This document shows, piece after piece, positions 1 to 8,515 of a DNA stretch of 43,888 nucleotides. The notes under the pieces were generated by a model. That model saw only the letters and a list, made by a program, of their open reading frames with translations. It made no database searches and was not told where the DNA came from. The stretch lies in NCBI RefSeq assembly GCF_015665295.1, contig NZ_JADFAJ010000011.1, forward strand, positions 85,652-129,539. The letters run 5' to 3'. The DNA comes from Maricaulis sp. Lineage in GTDB: Bacteria > Pseudomonadota > Alphaproteobacteria > Caulobacterales > Maricaulaceae. The stretch's first letter is position 1, and the number at the start of each line of letters is the position of its first letter. Made by a program: the position numbers and the translations under genes.

Positions 1-340
1 TCTCGCCGCGCTGCACGACATGCACCGGCGGTCGCGGCATGGCGATCGTCTGGCCGACCCGAAGCGTATAGGGCGCACTGAGCCCATTGGTGCTGGCCAG
101 GTCCGACATGCTCACGCCGCAACGCTCGGCAATCTCGGACAGGGTATCATTGGTGCGGACGGTATAGCCGGAACCACAATTCACCGAGCCGCCACGGGAC
201 GGCCGCGAAGCGCTGCTTGTCGTCGAACCATTGCCGAAGCTGCGATAGTCGACCCGGGCCGGCTCACGCGGGCCGGAAGCACAGGCCGCAAGGCTCGCGC
301 TCACCACCACAAGGAGGCAGATCAGGGACACAGAACGCAT
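1..340 (-). CDS. LysM-domain lipoprotein, probably an NlpD-like M23 peptidase (3' part outside window)
   Basis: The first 113 residues are visible and the gene runs off the left edge. The N-terminus is a lipoprotein signal with a hydrophobic stretch and lipobox ending LAAC, so Cys20 would be lipidated. A Ser/Arg-rich linker follows, then a LysM peptidoglycan-binding domain from about residue 59 (YTVRTNDTLSEIAERCGVS) to 102. A second LysM seems to begin at the edge (VHVVQRGE). In alphaproteobacteria the gene after surE-pcm is usually a LysM/M23 murein hydrolase activator of the NlpD type, so that is the likely identity. The peptidase domain itself is not in view. It probably acts in the periplasm on the cell wall during division. 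A CtrA-like box lies about 50 bp upstream. Confidence 0.8.
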   Translation of the reverse strand, partial: MRSVSLICLLVVVSASLAACASGPREPARVDYRSFGNGSTTSSASRPSRGGSVNCGSGYTVRTNDTLSEIAERCGVSMSDLASTNGLSAPYTLRVGQTIAMPRPPVHVVQRGE

Positions 341-391
341 TTCGGGCTCGACCTCCGGCAGGAATAGCGGGGTCATCAAGCCAGATAAGGC

Positions 392-406
392 TTAACCGGC
401 GGTTAT
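392..406. promoter_or_regulatory. CtrA-like box upstream of the LysM lipoprotein
   Basis: The sequence reads TTAA-N7-TTAT, one base off the CtrA consensus TTAA-N7-TTAA. It lies 52 bp upstream of the lipoprotein start, a distance typical of a promoter-bound regulator. It is also partly palindromic (AACCG/CGGTT). Assignment is by motif only. Confidence 0.4.
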
Positions 407-474
407 CCATGCGCGGTCACGCGCGATCCATGATGCAGATTTAATATGAGGCCGATCCGCGGTCCACGCCGGTC

Positions 475-879
475 TCAGTTGCCTTGTTCCGGACCGGTGC
501 CGCCGGCCGCGATCTCGGCGAGGCACCATTGCCGGGCATCCTCGACCGAGGCGGCGAGGCGAAACCTGGCGCCCCATTCCTCAACCAGCTCGGCGATCAT
601 GGCGTCGCGGGCCTCGCTTTGATGTCCGACGGGCGGCAGGTAGGCAAAGGGGCGCGCCCCCAGCGTGCAGAGAAAATCTTCCCAGATTTCCAGGGAGATA
701 CTCTGATTGGCCGGAACTTCCGCGCCCGAGGCATCGACAATGAGCGCCTTCAGCCGGCCACTGCTTATATCGCGCCGGGCCTGCTCCTCGGCCGACGCAT
801 GCTCGGTACGACTGGCCAGCCCGACAAGCGTCACGCTGATCAGGCCGTCCCCACCCAGACTCTCGTATACGATGCCCAT
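475..879 (-). CDS. hypothetical 134-aa cytoplasmic protein
   Basis: This is a soluble protein without signal peptide or membrane segment. The N-terminal half alternates short beta-like stretches (LISVTLVGLAS, LKALIVDASG) with helices, which loosely resembles the STAS/SpoIIAA-like fold used in regulators. No diagnostic residue was recognised, so function is unknown. It sits between pcm (30 bp upstream) and the LysM lipoprotein, in the same orientation, where many alphaproteobacteria have pcm directly followed by the peptidase gene. Codon use looks like that of the neighbours. The ATG at 879 follows a weak AGGA. Confidence 0.65.
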   Translation of the reverse strand: MGIVYESLGGDGLISVTLVGLASRTEHASAEEQARRDISSGRLKALIVDASGAEVPANQSISLEIWEDFLCTLGARPFAYLPPVGHQSEARDAMIAELVEEWGARFRLAASVEDARQWCLAEIAAGGTGPEQGN

Positions 880-909
880 TTTCTGATCCTATCAGCGTGG
901 CGCCGCCCG

Positions 910-1560
910 CTAAAGGGCGCGTGCCTCACCCTTCACCAGCGGCACGAAGCGAACATCCATGAGGTCGGTTTCGGAGATCGTGTCGCCATCGCGGACATAG
1001 CGCACCAGAACCTGGCGGGTCTCGCGATCAACCGGCGCCACGGCGATACCGCCTTCCTTGAGCTGCGCCAGGATGGCATCCGGGCGGGTCGGGGCAGAAG
1101 CGGTCAGGATGATGCGGTCAAAGGGGGCCTGTTCGGGCCAGCCCAGCGTTCCGTCGCCGATCCGGGTCACGATATTGGTCAGGCGCAGGCCTTCGAACCG
1201 GGCCTCGGCCTCACGTGACAGGGTGCGATAGCGCTCGACCGAATAGACCCGCCGCGCCAGCCGGGCGAGCACGGCGGCCTGATAGCCCGAGCCGGTGCCG
1301 ATCTCGAGCACCTTGCAGCGATCATCCAGTTTCAGCGCCTGGGTCATCAGGGCGACAATGAGCGGCTGAGAAATCGTCTGGCCGCAATCAATCGGCAGGG
1401 CCCGGTCATCATAGGCCTGGTCGCCGAAACGCTGCGGCACGAAGAGATGGCGCGGCGTGCGTTCGAGCGCGCCCATCACCTTGGCATCGGTCACACCGCC
1501 ACCGCGCAGGCTCATCACGAGCTGGATCATGCGGGGATCAGGCAATTGCATGCGAGACAA
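910..1560 (-). CDS. pcm: protein-L-isoaspartate O-methyltransferase
   Basis: The enzyme uses S-adenosylmethionine to methylate abnormal L-isoaspartyl residues in aged proteins so that they can revert to normal aspartate; it acts in the cytoplasm. The 216-aa length is normal for the family. The SAM-binding motif I, VLEIGTGSGYQ, is at residues 84-94. The family block DDRALPIDCGQTISQP is at about 51-66, and the post-I acidic motif YSVER is also present. It lies 36 bp downstream of surE, the usual pairing in proteobacteria, and is probably co-transcribed with it. Confidence 0.96.
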   Translation of the reverse strand: MSRMQLPDPRMIQLVMSLRGGGVTDAKVMGALERTPRHLFVPQRFGDQAYDDRALPIDCGQTISQPLIVALMTQALKLDDRCKVLEIGTGSGYQAAVLARLARRVYSVERYRTLSREAEARFEGLRLTNIVTRIGDGTLGWPEQAPFDRIILTASAPTRPDAILAQLKEGGIAVAPVDRETRQVLVRYVRDGDTISETDLMDVRFVPLVKGEARAL

Positions 1561-1596
1561 CCTTCTTGAAACGCCGGGTCGCCGCCCGGGGCGGGA

Positions 1597-2391
1597 TCAG
1601 GACTTGGGCGGCACGCCGCCGAGCATGCTTTTCAGATTGCCCAGCGTCTCGCCATGGGTGAGGTCCATGTGCAGCGGCGTGACAGAAATCTTGCCATTAT
1701 AGATGGCCCGCAGATCGACCCCGTCCGGCGGATTGGACAACAGACCCTTGAAGGCGAGCCAGTAATAATCCATGCCGCGCGGGTCAGTCCGGTGTTCGGC
1801 ATGCAGGATGTGCTGGTCGCGGCGGCCCTGGCGGGTGACCTCGACCTCCTCGACATCTTCCGGCTTGCGGTCCGGGAAATTGATGTTGATCAGCACGTCA
1901 TCCGGCCATTTCAGGTCGAACAGGCGGCGCAGGATCGGCGCGCCATACATCTCCGCCGTCTCCCACTGGATCGGATCGTCCTTGCCAAAGCCATAGGCCT
2001 GGGAGAGCGCGACCGAGGGTATACCCAGCTGCATGCCCTGCATGGCGCCGGCGACAGTCCCGGAGAAGGTCACATCCTCGGCAATGTTCTGGCCGCGATT
2101 GACGCCGGACAGGACGAGATCGGGCTGCTTGCCCGGTATCAGGTCCTGCACGCCCATCAGCACGCAATCGGTCGGCGTCCCCGACACCGACATGCGGCGC
2201 TCATCGAAATGGCGCACGCGCAAGGGCGCGTGGAGCGACAGCGAGCGCCCGGCCCCGGATTGTTCCTCGGCCGGTGCGACAATCCACACATCGTCCGACA
2301 ACTGACGGGCAATCTTCTCGAGAACCTTGAGCCCGTGGGCCCGGATGCCGTCATCATTGGTGAGGAGAATGCGGGGATTGTCTGGGATCAT
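1597..2391 (-). CDS. surE: 5'/3'-nucleotidase SurE
   Basis: A metal-dependent nucleoside monophosphate phosphatase linked to stationary-phase survival. The N-terminal metal site ILLTNDDG is at residues 8-15. The GAGRSLS loop and the conserved [22 protein letters not shown] region (which carries the metal/phosphate ligands) are all present. The 264-aa length fits the family. The ATG at 2391 gives a six-residue leader before the first strand and has only a poor Shine-Dalgarno sequence. It is the first gene after a 513-bp non-coding gap and is likely to have its own promoter there, followed by pcm. Confidence 0.96.
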   Translation of the reverse strand: MIPDNPRILLTNDDGIRAHGLKVLEKIARQLSDDVWIVAPAEEQSGAGRSLSLHAPLRVRHFDERRMSVSGTPTDCVLMGVQDLIPGKQPDLVLSGVNRGQNIAEDVTFSGTVAGAMQGMQLGIPSVALSQAYGFGKDDPIQWETAEMYGAPILRRLFDLKWPDDVLININFPDRKPEDVEEVEVTRQGRRDQHILHAEHRTDPRGMDYYWLAFKGLLSNPPDGVDLRAIYNGKISVTPLHMDLTHGETLGNLKSMLGGVPPKS

Positions 2392-2904
2392 GATCGACCG
2401 GTCGCTTGCTGTGTTGGCTTTCGCCTGCTTCTAAAGCAATTCGAGCCAGCCGCCAGTCCCCGGACGCGGTCACAAGTGTGCCAGACAAGCGACAGGCCAG
2501 TTCAACACTGCGACGACCACAAGATTGCCGGCATGTCGGACACGGGCGGTGCCAGGGCAGTTCAATCCTGGGGCAGGCCGAAAACACCCAACCGGGCAAG
2601 TCGAATGCATCTGCCTGACCAGGCGTGCGATGCACGCTCTTGAGTTCCGTTCCTACGGCGCCGGTTCCGGTGAGAGAGACAAGAATCTTCGAATGCGAGC
2701 AATCACCCAAGCGGGTGAGCGCACAACCTCGACCCCGGCGCGACAGGGGTGCCATACGGTAGCCCTTGATCCCGGACATCCACGCGAGGCATTGCATACG
2801 TGCCGATGCGACCTCACGCGATGCTGCAGCCGCTTCGACCGGTGGAACGGGACGTCTGTCCTGCCGGCCGGATGGACTCACTGGCAGGGCCGGAAGCCCT
2901 TGAA
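2392..2904. other. 513-bp non-coding gap between serS and surE, with several hairpins
   Basis: No convincing gene is seen; open frames on either strand have no recognisable domain and a Ser/Arg/Pro-rich shadow composition. The stretch contains several short perfect hairpins. They are 2623-2637 (GCGTGC/GCACGC, 3-nt loop), 2703-2718 (TCACCC/GGGTGA), 2733-2751 (ACCCC/GGGGT), and an AGGGC/GCCCT stem with a UUCCG-like loop just after the serS stop (about 2886-2900). No hallmark of tmRNA, RNase P RNA, SRP RNA or a tRNA was seen. It presumably holds the surE promoter and possibly a small RNA. Confidence 0.5.
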
Positions 2905-4182
2905 TCAGGCTGTAATCGTCTCGAGACCGCCCATATAGGGGCGCAACGCCGCCGGAATGGTGATCGAACCGTCGGCATTCTGGTGGTTTTCCAGCACCGC
3001 GACGAGGGCGCGGCCAACCGCGACGCCGGATCCGTTGAGCGTATGCAGGAAGGCCGGACGCTTCTCGCCCTCCTTGCGGAAACGGGCATCCATCCGGCGC
3101 GCCTGGAAATCACCGCAGGTCGAGCAGGACGAGATCTCGCGATAACAATCCTGGCTGGGCATCCAGACTTCCAGGTCATAGGTGCGGCGGGCGGCAAAAC
3201 CCATATCACCGCTGCACAGCTTCATCACCCGATAGGGCAGTTCCAGGAGCTGCAGGACCTTTTCCGCGCAAGCGGTCATGCGTTCCAGCTCGGCATCGCT
3301 GTCGTCCGGCGTGGTGATCGAGACCATTTCCACCTTCTGGAACTGGTGCAGGCGGATCATCCCGCGCGTATCGCGCCCGGCCGAGCCGGCTTCCGAACGG
3401 AAGCAGGGTGTGTAGGCGGTCATGCGCATCGGCAGATCGCTCTCGGCATGGATCGCATCGCGGACCAGATTGGTCAGCGGCACTTCAGCCGTCGGGATAA
3501 GCCAGCGGTGATCCGTGGTGCGGAAGAGGTCATCGGCGAATTTGGGAAGCTGACCCGTGCCGAACATGGCTTCATCTCGCACCATGTAGGGGGGGCTGAC
3601 CTCTTCATAGCCATGCTCGCTTGTATGGAGATCGAGCATGAATTGCGCCAGCGCACGCTCCATCCGGGCCAGACCGCCCCGCAGGGCAACAAAGCGCGAG
3701 CCGGAGATCTCGGCCGCCGTCTTGAAATCCATCTGTCCGAGACCTTCGCCGAGATCGACATGGTCACGCGGCGCAAAATCCATGGCCCGCGGATCACCCC
3801 AGCGACGCACTTGCTCATTGTCGTTTTCATCGGCGCCCTGCGGCACATCATCATGCGGCAGGTTCGGCAGGGCAGCGAGATGCTGGTTCAGCGTCTCGTC
3901 GAAATGACGCGCCTGCTGACCGGCCTCCTCGAGTACGGTCTTGAGCCGATCGACCTCGCCGCGCAGACGATTGAACTCCGCCTCGTCGCCGGTGGCCTTG
4001 GCCTTGCCGATCTGCTTGGACAGCGCGTTGCGCTCGGTCTCGGCATCCTGCTGTTTGCCCAGCGCTTCGCGGCGGGAGGCGTCAAGCTCGATCAGGATCG
4101 CGGATTGCGGCGCGAGGCCACGCTTGGCAAGGCCAGCGTCGAAAGCGTCGGGATTGTCGCGGATGAGCTTGATGTCGTGCAT
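2905..4182 (-). CDS. serS: seryl-tRNA synthetase
   Basis: This class II synthetase charges tRNA-Ser (and tRNA-Sec where present). The 425-aa length is typical. The N-terminal tRNA-binding coiled coil is at about residues 30-105 and is rich in E/K/R heptads. Class II motif 2 ([11 protein letters not shown]) and motif 3 ([19 protein letters not shown]) are near the C-terminus. The start at 4182 ([14 protein letters not shown]) matches the family N-terminus. An in-frame ATG 102 bp upstream would overlap tatC and adds non-homologous residues, so it is rejected. tatC ends 70 bp upstream. Confidence 0.97.
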   Translation of the reverse strand: MHDIKLIRDNPDAFDAGLAKRGLAPQSAILIELDASRREALGKQQDAETERNALSKQIGKAKATGDEAEFNRLRGEVDRLKTVLEEAGQQARHFDETLNQHLAALPNLPHDDVPQGADENDNEQVRRWGDPRAMDFAPRDHVDLGEGLGQMDFKTAAEISGSRFVALRGGLARMERALAQFMLDLHTSEHGYEEVSPPYMVRDEAMFGTGQLPKFADDLFRTTDHRWLIPTAEVPLTNLVRDAIHAESDLPMRMTAYTPCFRSEAGSAGRDTRGMIRLHQFQKVEMVSITTPDDSDAELERMTACAEKVLQLLELPYRVMKLCSGDMGFAARRTYDLEVWMPSQDCYREISSCSTCGDFQARRMDARFRKEGEKRPAFLHTLNGSGVAVGRALVAVLENHQNADGSITIPAALRPYMGGLETITA

Positions 4183-4252
4183 GGGTCTGATCCGGTTGGA
4201 ATGAAATGACGAGGCCGGGCTATAGCCCTGCCCGCGCGCGTCGTAAACCGGA

Positions 4253-5068
4253 TCAGTCCTCTTGGGTCTCGTCTGCGTCGGCACCGGAGGGCTGCATCAG
4301 GTGCATGCCGGCGATCGAGAGGAAATAGAGCAGCATCAGGGCGCCACCCAGCGTGATCTGGGAGATCGGGTCCGGCGGCGTCACGAAGGCGGCGAAGAGC
4401 GCGATTCCGACGACCGCGAAACGCCAGCCCTTGAGCAGGGTCCTCGCCTTGAGAATACCCGCCTTGGCCAGCAGCATCAGGAATACCGGCATCTGGAAGG
4501 ACAGGCCGAAGACCAGCATCAACGTGGTGATCAGATTCATGTAGTCGGACACGTTGAGCAGGAGCTCGATCCGGGTGCCGACCAGCTCGGCCGACTGTTC
4601 CTGTCCCAGGGAGAACCGCATCACCATCGGCAGGACCAGGAAATAGACGAAACTCACACCCAGTCCGAACAGCACGGGCGACATGGCCAGAAAGGGCGCG
4701 AAGGCACCGCGCTCATTCTTGTAGAGGCCCGGCGCGACGAAGCCGTAAACCTGCCAGGCGATGACCGGGAAGATAATGATGATGGAACCGACCAGCGACA
4801 GTTTCAGCCGCACGAAGAAGAATTCCAGCGGCGCAAAGAAATTCGCTGTCAGGTCGAGCTCCTCGATGGGAACCCCGCGCACGATGGAAGCCGCATCCCG
4901 GTAGGGCAGAAGCAGCCACTGGTAGAGCGTCTCGGAGAACAGGAAACAGCCGACAAAACCGGCCAGCAGGAAACCCATGATGAGGACGAGCCGCGACCGC
5001 AGCTCGATCAGATGATCGACCAGCGGCGCCCGGCTCGATTCGACCTCATCATGTTCAATCTCGGCCAT
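4253..5068 (-). CDS. tatC: Sec-independent translocase subunit TatC
   Basis: TatC is the receptor for twin-arginine signal peptides and the core of the Tat exporter in the inner membrane. The protein has 271 residues and six hydrophobic segments. It carries the family hallmark near the N-terminus ([12 protein letters not shown], with the conserved H-L-x-E-L-R) and [15 protein letters not shown] before the second helix. A conserved acidic/Gly pattern lies in the middle ([16 protein letters not shown]). It follows tatB by 5 bp in the standard tatABC order. Confidence 0.97.
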   Translation of the reverse strand: MAEIEHDEVESSRAPLVDHLIELRSRLVLIMGFLLAGFVGCFLFSETLYQWLLLPYRDAASIVRGVPIEELDLTANFFAPLEFFFVRLKLSLVGSIIIIFPVIAWQVYGFVAPGLYKNERGAFAPFLAMSPVLFGLGVSFVYFLVLPMVMRFSLGQEQSAELVGTRIELLLNVSDYMNLITTLMLVFGLSFQMPVFLMLLAKAGILKARTLLKGWRFAVVGIALFAAFVTPPDPISQITLGGALMLLYFLSIAGMHLMQPSGADADETQED

Positions 5069-5073
5069 GCGGC

Positions 5074-5559
5074 TCAGCGTCCCTTGATCTCGTCGACGGG
5101 CTTTTGCGGCGCCGGCGCGTCGTCGGCAGCCGCCATCCCATCGTCCGATGAAGCCCTATCACCTGTCGCAGCCGCTTCAGCCGCACCGGCCTGTTCGAGG
5201 GCGGCCTGCTTGTCGGCCTTCGCCGCCTCAAGCACGGCCTGGTCCTTCTCGACCTGCTTCAACTTGAGCTGACGAATATCGTCGTTCTGCGCGGCACGGG
5301 CCGCCTTGCCCAGCTCGCCATGGATCTCGTTGACCGGATTGGACTGCTTGAGGGCCTCGATTTCGCGGCGCAGCTCGGAGAGTTCGGTCTCCCGACCGAT
5401 TTCCTCGAAACTGTTCTGGAAATCCTTCGCCATGGCGCGGGCCTGCGCCAGCATCTGGCCGACCTTGCGCATCATGACTGGCAATTGCTGCGGACCGACC
5501 ACGACCAGGGCGAGGACCAGGACCACCAGCAATTCCGGCATGCCGATGCCGGGGCTCAT
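5074..5559 (-). CDS. tatB: Sec-independent translocase subunit TatB
   Basis: TatB passes folded Tat substrates from TatC to the TatA pore. The 161-aa protein has one short N-terminal transmembrane helix (MPELLVVLVLALVVVGPQQLP) with the typical G-P-x-x-L-P hinge. An amphipathic helix (residues 25-60) and a charged Ala/Glu/Lys-rich tail follow; the tail is low complexity and probably disordered. It lies 3 bp after tatA and 5 bp before tatC, so translation is probably coupled. Confidence 0.95.
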   Translation of the reverse strand: MSPGIGMPELLVVLVLALVVVGPQQLPVMMRKVGQMLAQARAMAKDFQNSFEEIGRETELSELRREIEALKQSNPVNEIHGELGKAARAAQNDDIRQLKLKQVEKDQAVLEAAKADKQAALEQAGAAEAAATGDRASSDDGMAAADDAPAPQKPVDEIKGR

Positions 5560-5562
5560 CGC

Positions 5563-5787
5563 CTAGCTCCCGGTCTTTTCGTCTTCACGGGCCTCGGCAT
5601 TGAGCGAACCGGCCGCCGTATCCGACGTCGTCTCCTCGCCTTCGCCCTCATCATCCTTGAGCCCCTTGCGGAAGCTGGTGATGCCCTTGGCGAAGTCACC
5701 CATGACCGAAGCGATCTTGCCACGGCCGCCGAAAAGCAGCACCGCAAGCAGAACTACCAGAAGAATTTGCCACATACCGGGAGCCAT
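5563..5787 (-). CDS. tatA: Sec-independent translocase subunit TatA
   Basis: TatA is the pore-forming subunit of the Tat exporter. The 74-aa protein has one transmembrane helix (WQILLVVLLAVLLFGGRGKI), the conserved F-G hinge at residues 19-20 and the following amphipathic helix (SVMGDFAKGITSFRKGL). It ends in an acidic tail. The start at 5787 is chosen because GGAGG sits 6 bases upstream; an in-frame ATG seven codons earlier lacks a ribosome-binding site and falls before it. First gene of tatABC, 67 bp after scpB. Confidence 0.95.
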   Translation of the reverse strand: MAPGMWQILLVVLLAVLLFGGRGKIASVMGDFAKGITSFRKGLKDDEGEGEETTSDTAAGSLNAEAREDEKTGS

Positions 5788-5854
5788 TTGCCCCTCCGTC
5801 TGAAACACGCCAATTGGGTCTACTGCGTTTGCCCAGCGCCGTCCAACCCGTCAA

Positions 5855-6664
5855 TCAGGCAGCACCGTCCGGATCGTCATCCCCGTCCATGAAGTCGACG
5901 TGGAAGGCGTGCGCCTCCTCATCGCTGAGCGGGTCTTCCAGCAGGTCCGGTTCGACGCTGCGAGTCGGATCGGGAACCGAAAAATCCGGCGGCAGGCGGG
6001 CGTCGAGCAGGCCCGCAGCCTTGAGGTCCGACATGCCCGGCAGGTCGCCGATCGACTGCAGCGAGAAATATTCCATGAAGGCCTTGGTCGTGCCGTAGGT
6101 GACCGGGCGGCCAGGGGTCCGGCGGCGACCGCGCGGGCGGACCCAACGCAGTTCGAACAGGAGGTCCAGCGTGCCACGCGAGACGGCCACGCCGCGGATC
6201 TCCTCAATCTCGGCCCGTGTGACCGGCTGGTGATAGGCAATGATGGACAGGGTCTCGAGCGCGGCCTGGGACAGCTTGCGCGGCTCCTGTTTCACTTCGA
6301 CCAGCACGTCGGCGAGATCGGGGGCCGTTTCGAAACGCCAGCGTCCGCCGACCTCGGTCAGTTGCACGCCGCGCTCGGCATATTCGGCTTTCAGCTTGCC
6401 GAGCAGGTCCTGGATATTGGCTTCCAGCGGCAGACGTCCGATCAGGGTTTCCTCGTCCAGCGGTTCAGCCGCAGCGAACAGGAGCGCTTCGAGGATGCGA
6501 AGATTCCGGCGTTCCGTATTCACGGCGAGATGCACGCCCAGCGCGTCGGAAGCCTCGGCATCGGCAGCGACGCTCGGCCCCTGATGGGCGGCGCGCTCGC
6601 GCAGCGCCGAGATGGCGCTGGCGATCGCGTCCTGCGGCTCGTCTGTCGTCGTTTCGTCAGTCAT
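5855..6664 (-). CDS. scpB: segregation and condensation protein ScpB
   Basis: ScpB is the winged-helix accessory subunit of the SMC-ScpAB condensin that organises and segregates chromosomes. The 269-aa protein has the family core in its centre: LRILEALLFAAAEPLDEETL, then QAALETLSIIAYHQPVTRAE and IRGVAVSRGTLDLLFELRWV. The C-terminal Asp/Glu-rich tail (about 60 residues) is an extension common in alphaproteobacteria. The start at 6664 overlaps the scpA stop by 8 bases, indicating translational coupling. An earlier in-frame start deep inside scpA is rejected. Confidence 0.94.
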   Translation of the reverse strand: MTDETTTDEPQDAIASAISALRERAAHQGPSVAADAEASDALGVHLAVNTERRNLRILEALLFAAAEPLDEETLIGRLPLEANIQDLLGKLKAEYAERGVQLTEVGGRWRFETAPDLADVLVEVKQEPRKLSQAALETLSIIAYHQPVTRAEIEEIRGVAVSRGTLDLLFELRWVRPRGRRRTPGRPVTYGTTKAFMEYFSLQSIGDLPGMSDLKAAGLLDARLPPDFSVPDPTRSVEPDLLEDPLSDEEAHAFHVDFMDGDDDPDGAA

Positions 6665-7472
6665 CTGTCGCGCCCTCTTGCCCGGCCAGCGACCGCACGA
6701 AGAGCGGCGCATAAGCTTCACGCTGCCGCAATCGTGCATGGCCCTCCTTGGTGATTTCAAGCGCGGCCAGCATCGAACTGGCTCGCACCGACCGCATCGG
6801 AGGTGGATTGGCGCCCAGCTCCCCGGCCCCGGGAAGCAGGCTGTCCAGTTCTCGCCATTCACTGATTTGCGGCATCAGCGATTCAAGCCGGTCTCTTGCA
6901 GTTTCCAGGCCATAAACCCTGGGCGTGGGCGGTCGGTAGACCGAGCGCGCCTGCTTCACCCGCCGACTGGCATAGGCCGACAGGAGGTCGTGCAGATCCG
7001 CCTCATAGACAACCGACCGGGTCGCCCGCACGCCTTCCGGCATGCCGCGCGCATGGACATCGGTCGCCAGGAGTGATCGCGCAAACAAGGCTTCGCCCGC
7101 TGCCCGCATGGCCTCCAGACGACGCAGGCGAAACGCCAGCGCCGCGGCCATGACCTCGGCCGGCTGGTCTTCTTCCTCCCTGGCCGGCTTGGGCAGGAGG
7201 AGCTTCGATTTGAGATAGGCCAGCCAGGCCGCCATCACGAGATAATCGGCGGCCAGGTCGAGCCGCTTCTGGCGCGCCGCTTCCATGAAGCGGAGATATT
7301 GCTCGGCCAGTTCGAGGATCGAGATCTTCGCCAGATCGATCTTGCGCTTGCGGGCGAGCGCCAGGAGGAGGTGAAGCGGTCCCTCGAATCCGTCGAGATC
7401 AACGACGAGCGCATCGGTCTCGGCATTCTCGGCGGCTTCAAACCGGACGTCTTCCTCGAATTCCTCGTTCAC
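6657..7472 (-). CDS. scpA: segregation and condensation protein ScpA (kleisin)
   Basis: ScpA is the kleisin that bridges SMC heads in bacterial condensin. The 271-aa protein starts with an acidic lead and then the diagnostic block LDGFEGPLHLLLALARKRKIDLAKISI (residues about 27-53). AADYLVMAAWLAYLKSKLLLP follows, and the C-terminal winged-helix region ends in FVRSLAGQE. It overlaps scpB by 8 bases and lies 26 bp after nagZ. Confidence 0.95.
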   Translation of the reverse strand: MNEEFEEDVRFEAAENAETDALVVDLDGFEGPLHLLLALARKRKIDLAKISILELAEQYLRFMEAARQKRLDLAADYLVMAAWLAYLKSKLLLPKPAREEEDQPAEVMAAALAFRLRRLEAMRAAGEALFARSLLATDVHARGMPEGVRATRSVVYEADLHDLLSAYASRRVKQARSVYRPPTPRVYGLETARDRLESLMPQISEWRELDSLLPGAGELGANPPPMRSVRASSMLAALEITKEGHARLRQREAYAPLFVRSLAGQEGATDD

Positions 7473-7498
7473 ATCATTTCCGCTTCAGCTTGCCCGGA

Positions 7499-8515
7499 TC
7501 AGGCCGGAAGCCTGTCCAGACAGTCATTGAGCCGCGATTCGGCCTCGCTCGGGTTGAATTCCTCGATCCCGTCGCGTGCCGCTTCCGCCGCTTCGGCGCG
7601 TTCCAGCGCCCGACCGGTCAAGCCTGCGGCGCTTTCGGCCACGCCGATCATCTCGCTCATCTGGCCATTACAGTGCAGCAGCATGTCGCAGCCGGCCTTG
7701 AGGGACAACTCACCGCGCTCGCGGAATGTCCCGCTCAGCGCCTTCATCGACAAATCATCGGTCATCAGCAGGCCGTCAAAGCCGATCTCGCCACGAATGA
7801 CCTTGCCGACCACATCAGCCGACTGGGTGGCTGGCTGGTCGCGGTCGATATCGGCGTAAACAATATGCGCCGTCATCGCCATCGGCGCGTGGTTGAGCCC
7901 CTTGAAGGGGGCGAAATCGGTTTCCGACAGCAGGCCGTGCTCTTCCGGAACCACCGGCAATTCGAGATGACTGTCGGCGCGGGCGCGGCCATGTCCCGGG
8001 ATGTGCTTGATGATCGGCGCCACACCGCCCGCCATCAGACCGTCCATCGCGGCGCGGCCAAGATGGATGATCGGCTCCGGCGTTGTGCCGAAAGCGCGGT
8101 CACCGATGATGTCGTCGGCGCCGTCAATCCGCAGGTCGGCGACCGGGGCACAATCGACATCCACACCGATCGTGCGCAATTCGTGCGCCAGCAGGCGGTG
8201 ATTGATCCGGGTCGCCTCGATCGCCAGCTCCTCGTCGATGAACCAGAGATCGGCAAAGCGCTGCGCCGCCGGCGCGGCGCGCCAGGTCGGGGGGCGGAGG
8301 CGGGCAACGCGGCCGCCCTCCTGGTCGATCAGGACCGGGGCGTCACGGCCGACACAGTCACGCAGCTCCAGCGTCAGCCGCGAGACCTGGTTGATGCCCT
8401 CGATATTGCGGGCAAACAGGATAAAGCCCCACGGATCGATGTCGCGGAAGAAGGCCTTCTCATCCGGGCTGAGCTTGGGACCACCGAGCCCGTAGATCAC
8501 CGAGGCTATCGTCAT
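7499..8515 (-). CDS. nagZ: beta-N-acetylhexosaminidase (GH3)
   Basis: This cytoplasmic glycoside hydrolase family 3 enzyme removes N-acetylglucosamine from anhydromuropeptides during peptidoglycan recycling. The 338-aa length fits NagZ. Diagnostic motifs are present: KHIPGHGRARADSHLELP (the loop with the catalytic His), LIDQEGGRVARL and the nucleophile motif LMTDDLSMKAL. The start at 8515 overlaps the stop of the upstream SPOR gene in an ATGA arrangement. This SPOR-nagZ-scpA-scpB order is common in alphaproteobacteria. Confidence 0.95.
   Translation of the reverse strand: MTIASVIYGLGGPKLSPDEKAFFRDIDPWGFILFARNIEGINQVSRLTLELRDCVGRDAPVLIDQEGGRVARLRPPTWRAAPAAQRFADLWFIDEELAIEATRINHRLLAHELRTIGVDVDCAPVADLRIDGADDIIGDRAFGTTPEPIIHLGRAAMDGLMAGGVAPIIKHIPGHGRARADSHLELPVVPEEHGLLSETDFAPFKGLNHAPMAMTAHIVYADIDRDQPATQSADVVGKVIRGEIGFDGLLMTDDLSMKALSGTFRERGELSLKAGCDMLLHCNGQMSEMIGVAESAAGLTGRALERAEAAEAARDGIEEFNPSEAESRLNDCLDRLPA

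Noticed and set aside
2540-2580. TTCAATC flanked by CAG/CTG, resembling a tRNA T-loop
   Set aside because: The stem is only 3 bp and no acceptor, D or anticodon arm is found around it.
2354-2881. A 175-codon minus-strand frame filling the serS-surE gap, and smaller plus-strand frames there
   Set aside because: Composition is Ser/Arg/Pro/Cys-rich without any domain, and the frame overlaps the start of surE. Treated as non-coding.
4183-4284. N-terminal extension of SerS from an earlier in-frame ATG
   Set aside because: It overlaps the tatC 3' end and adds residues unlike any SerS; MHDIKL matches the family N-terminus.
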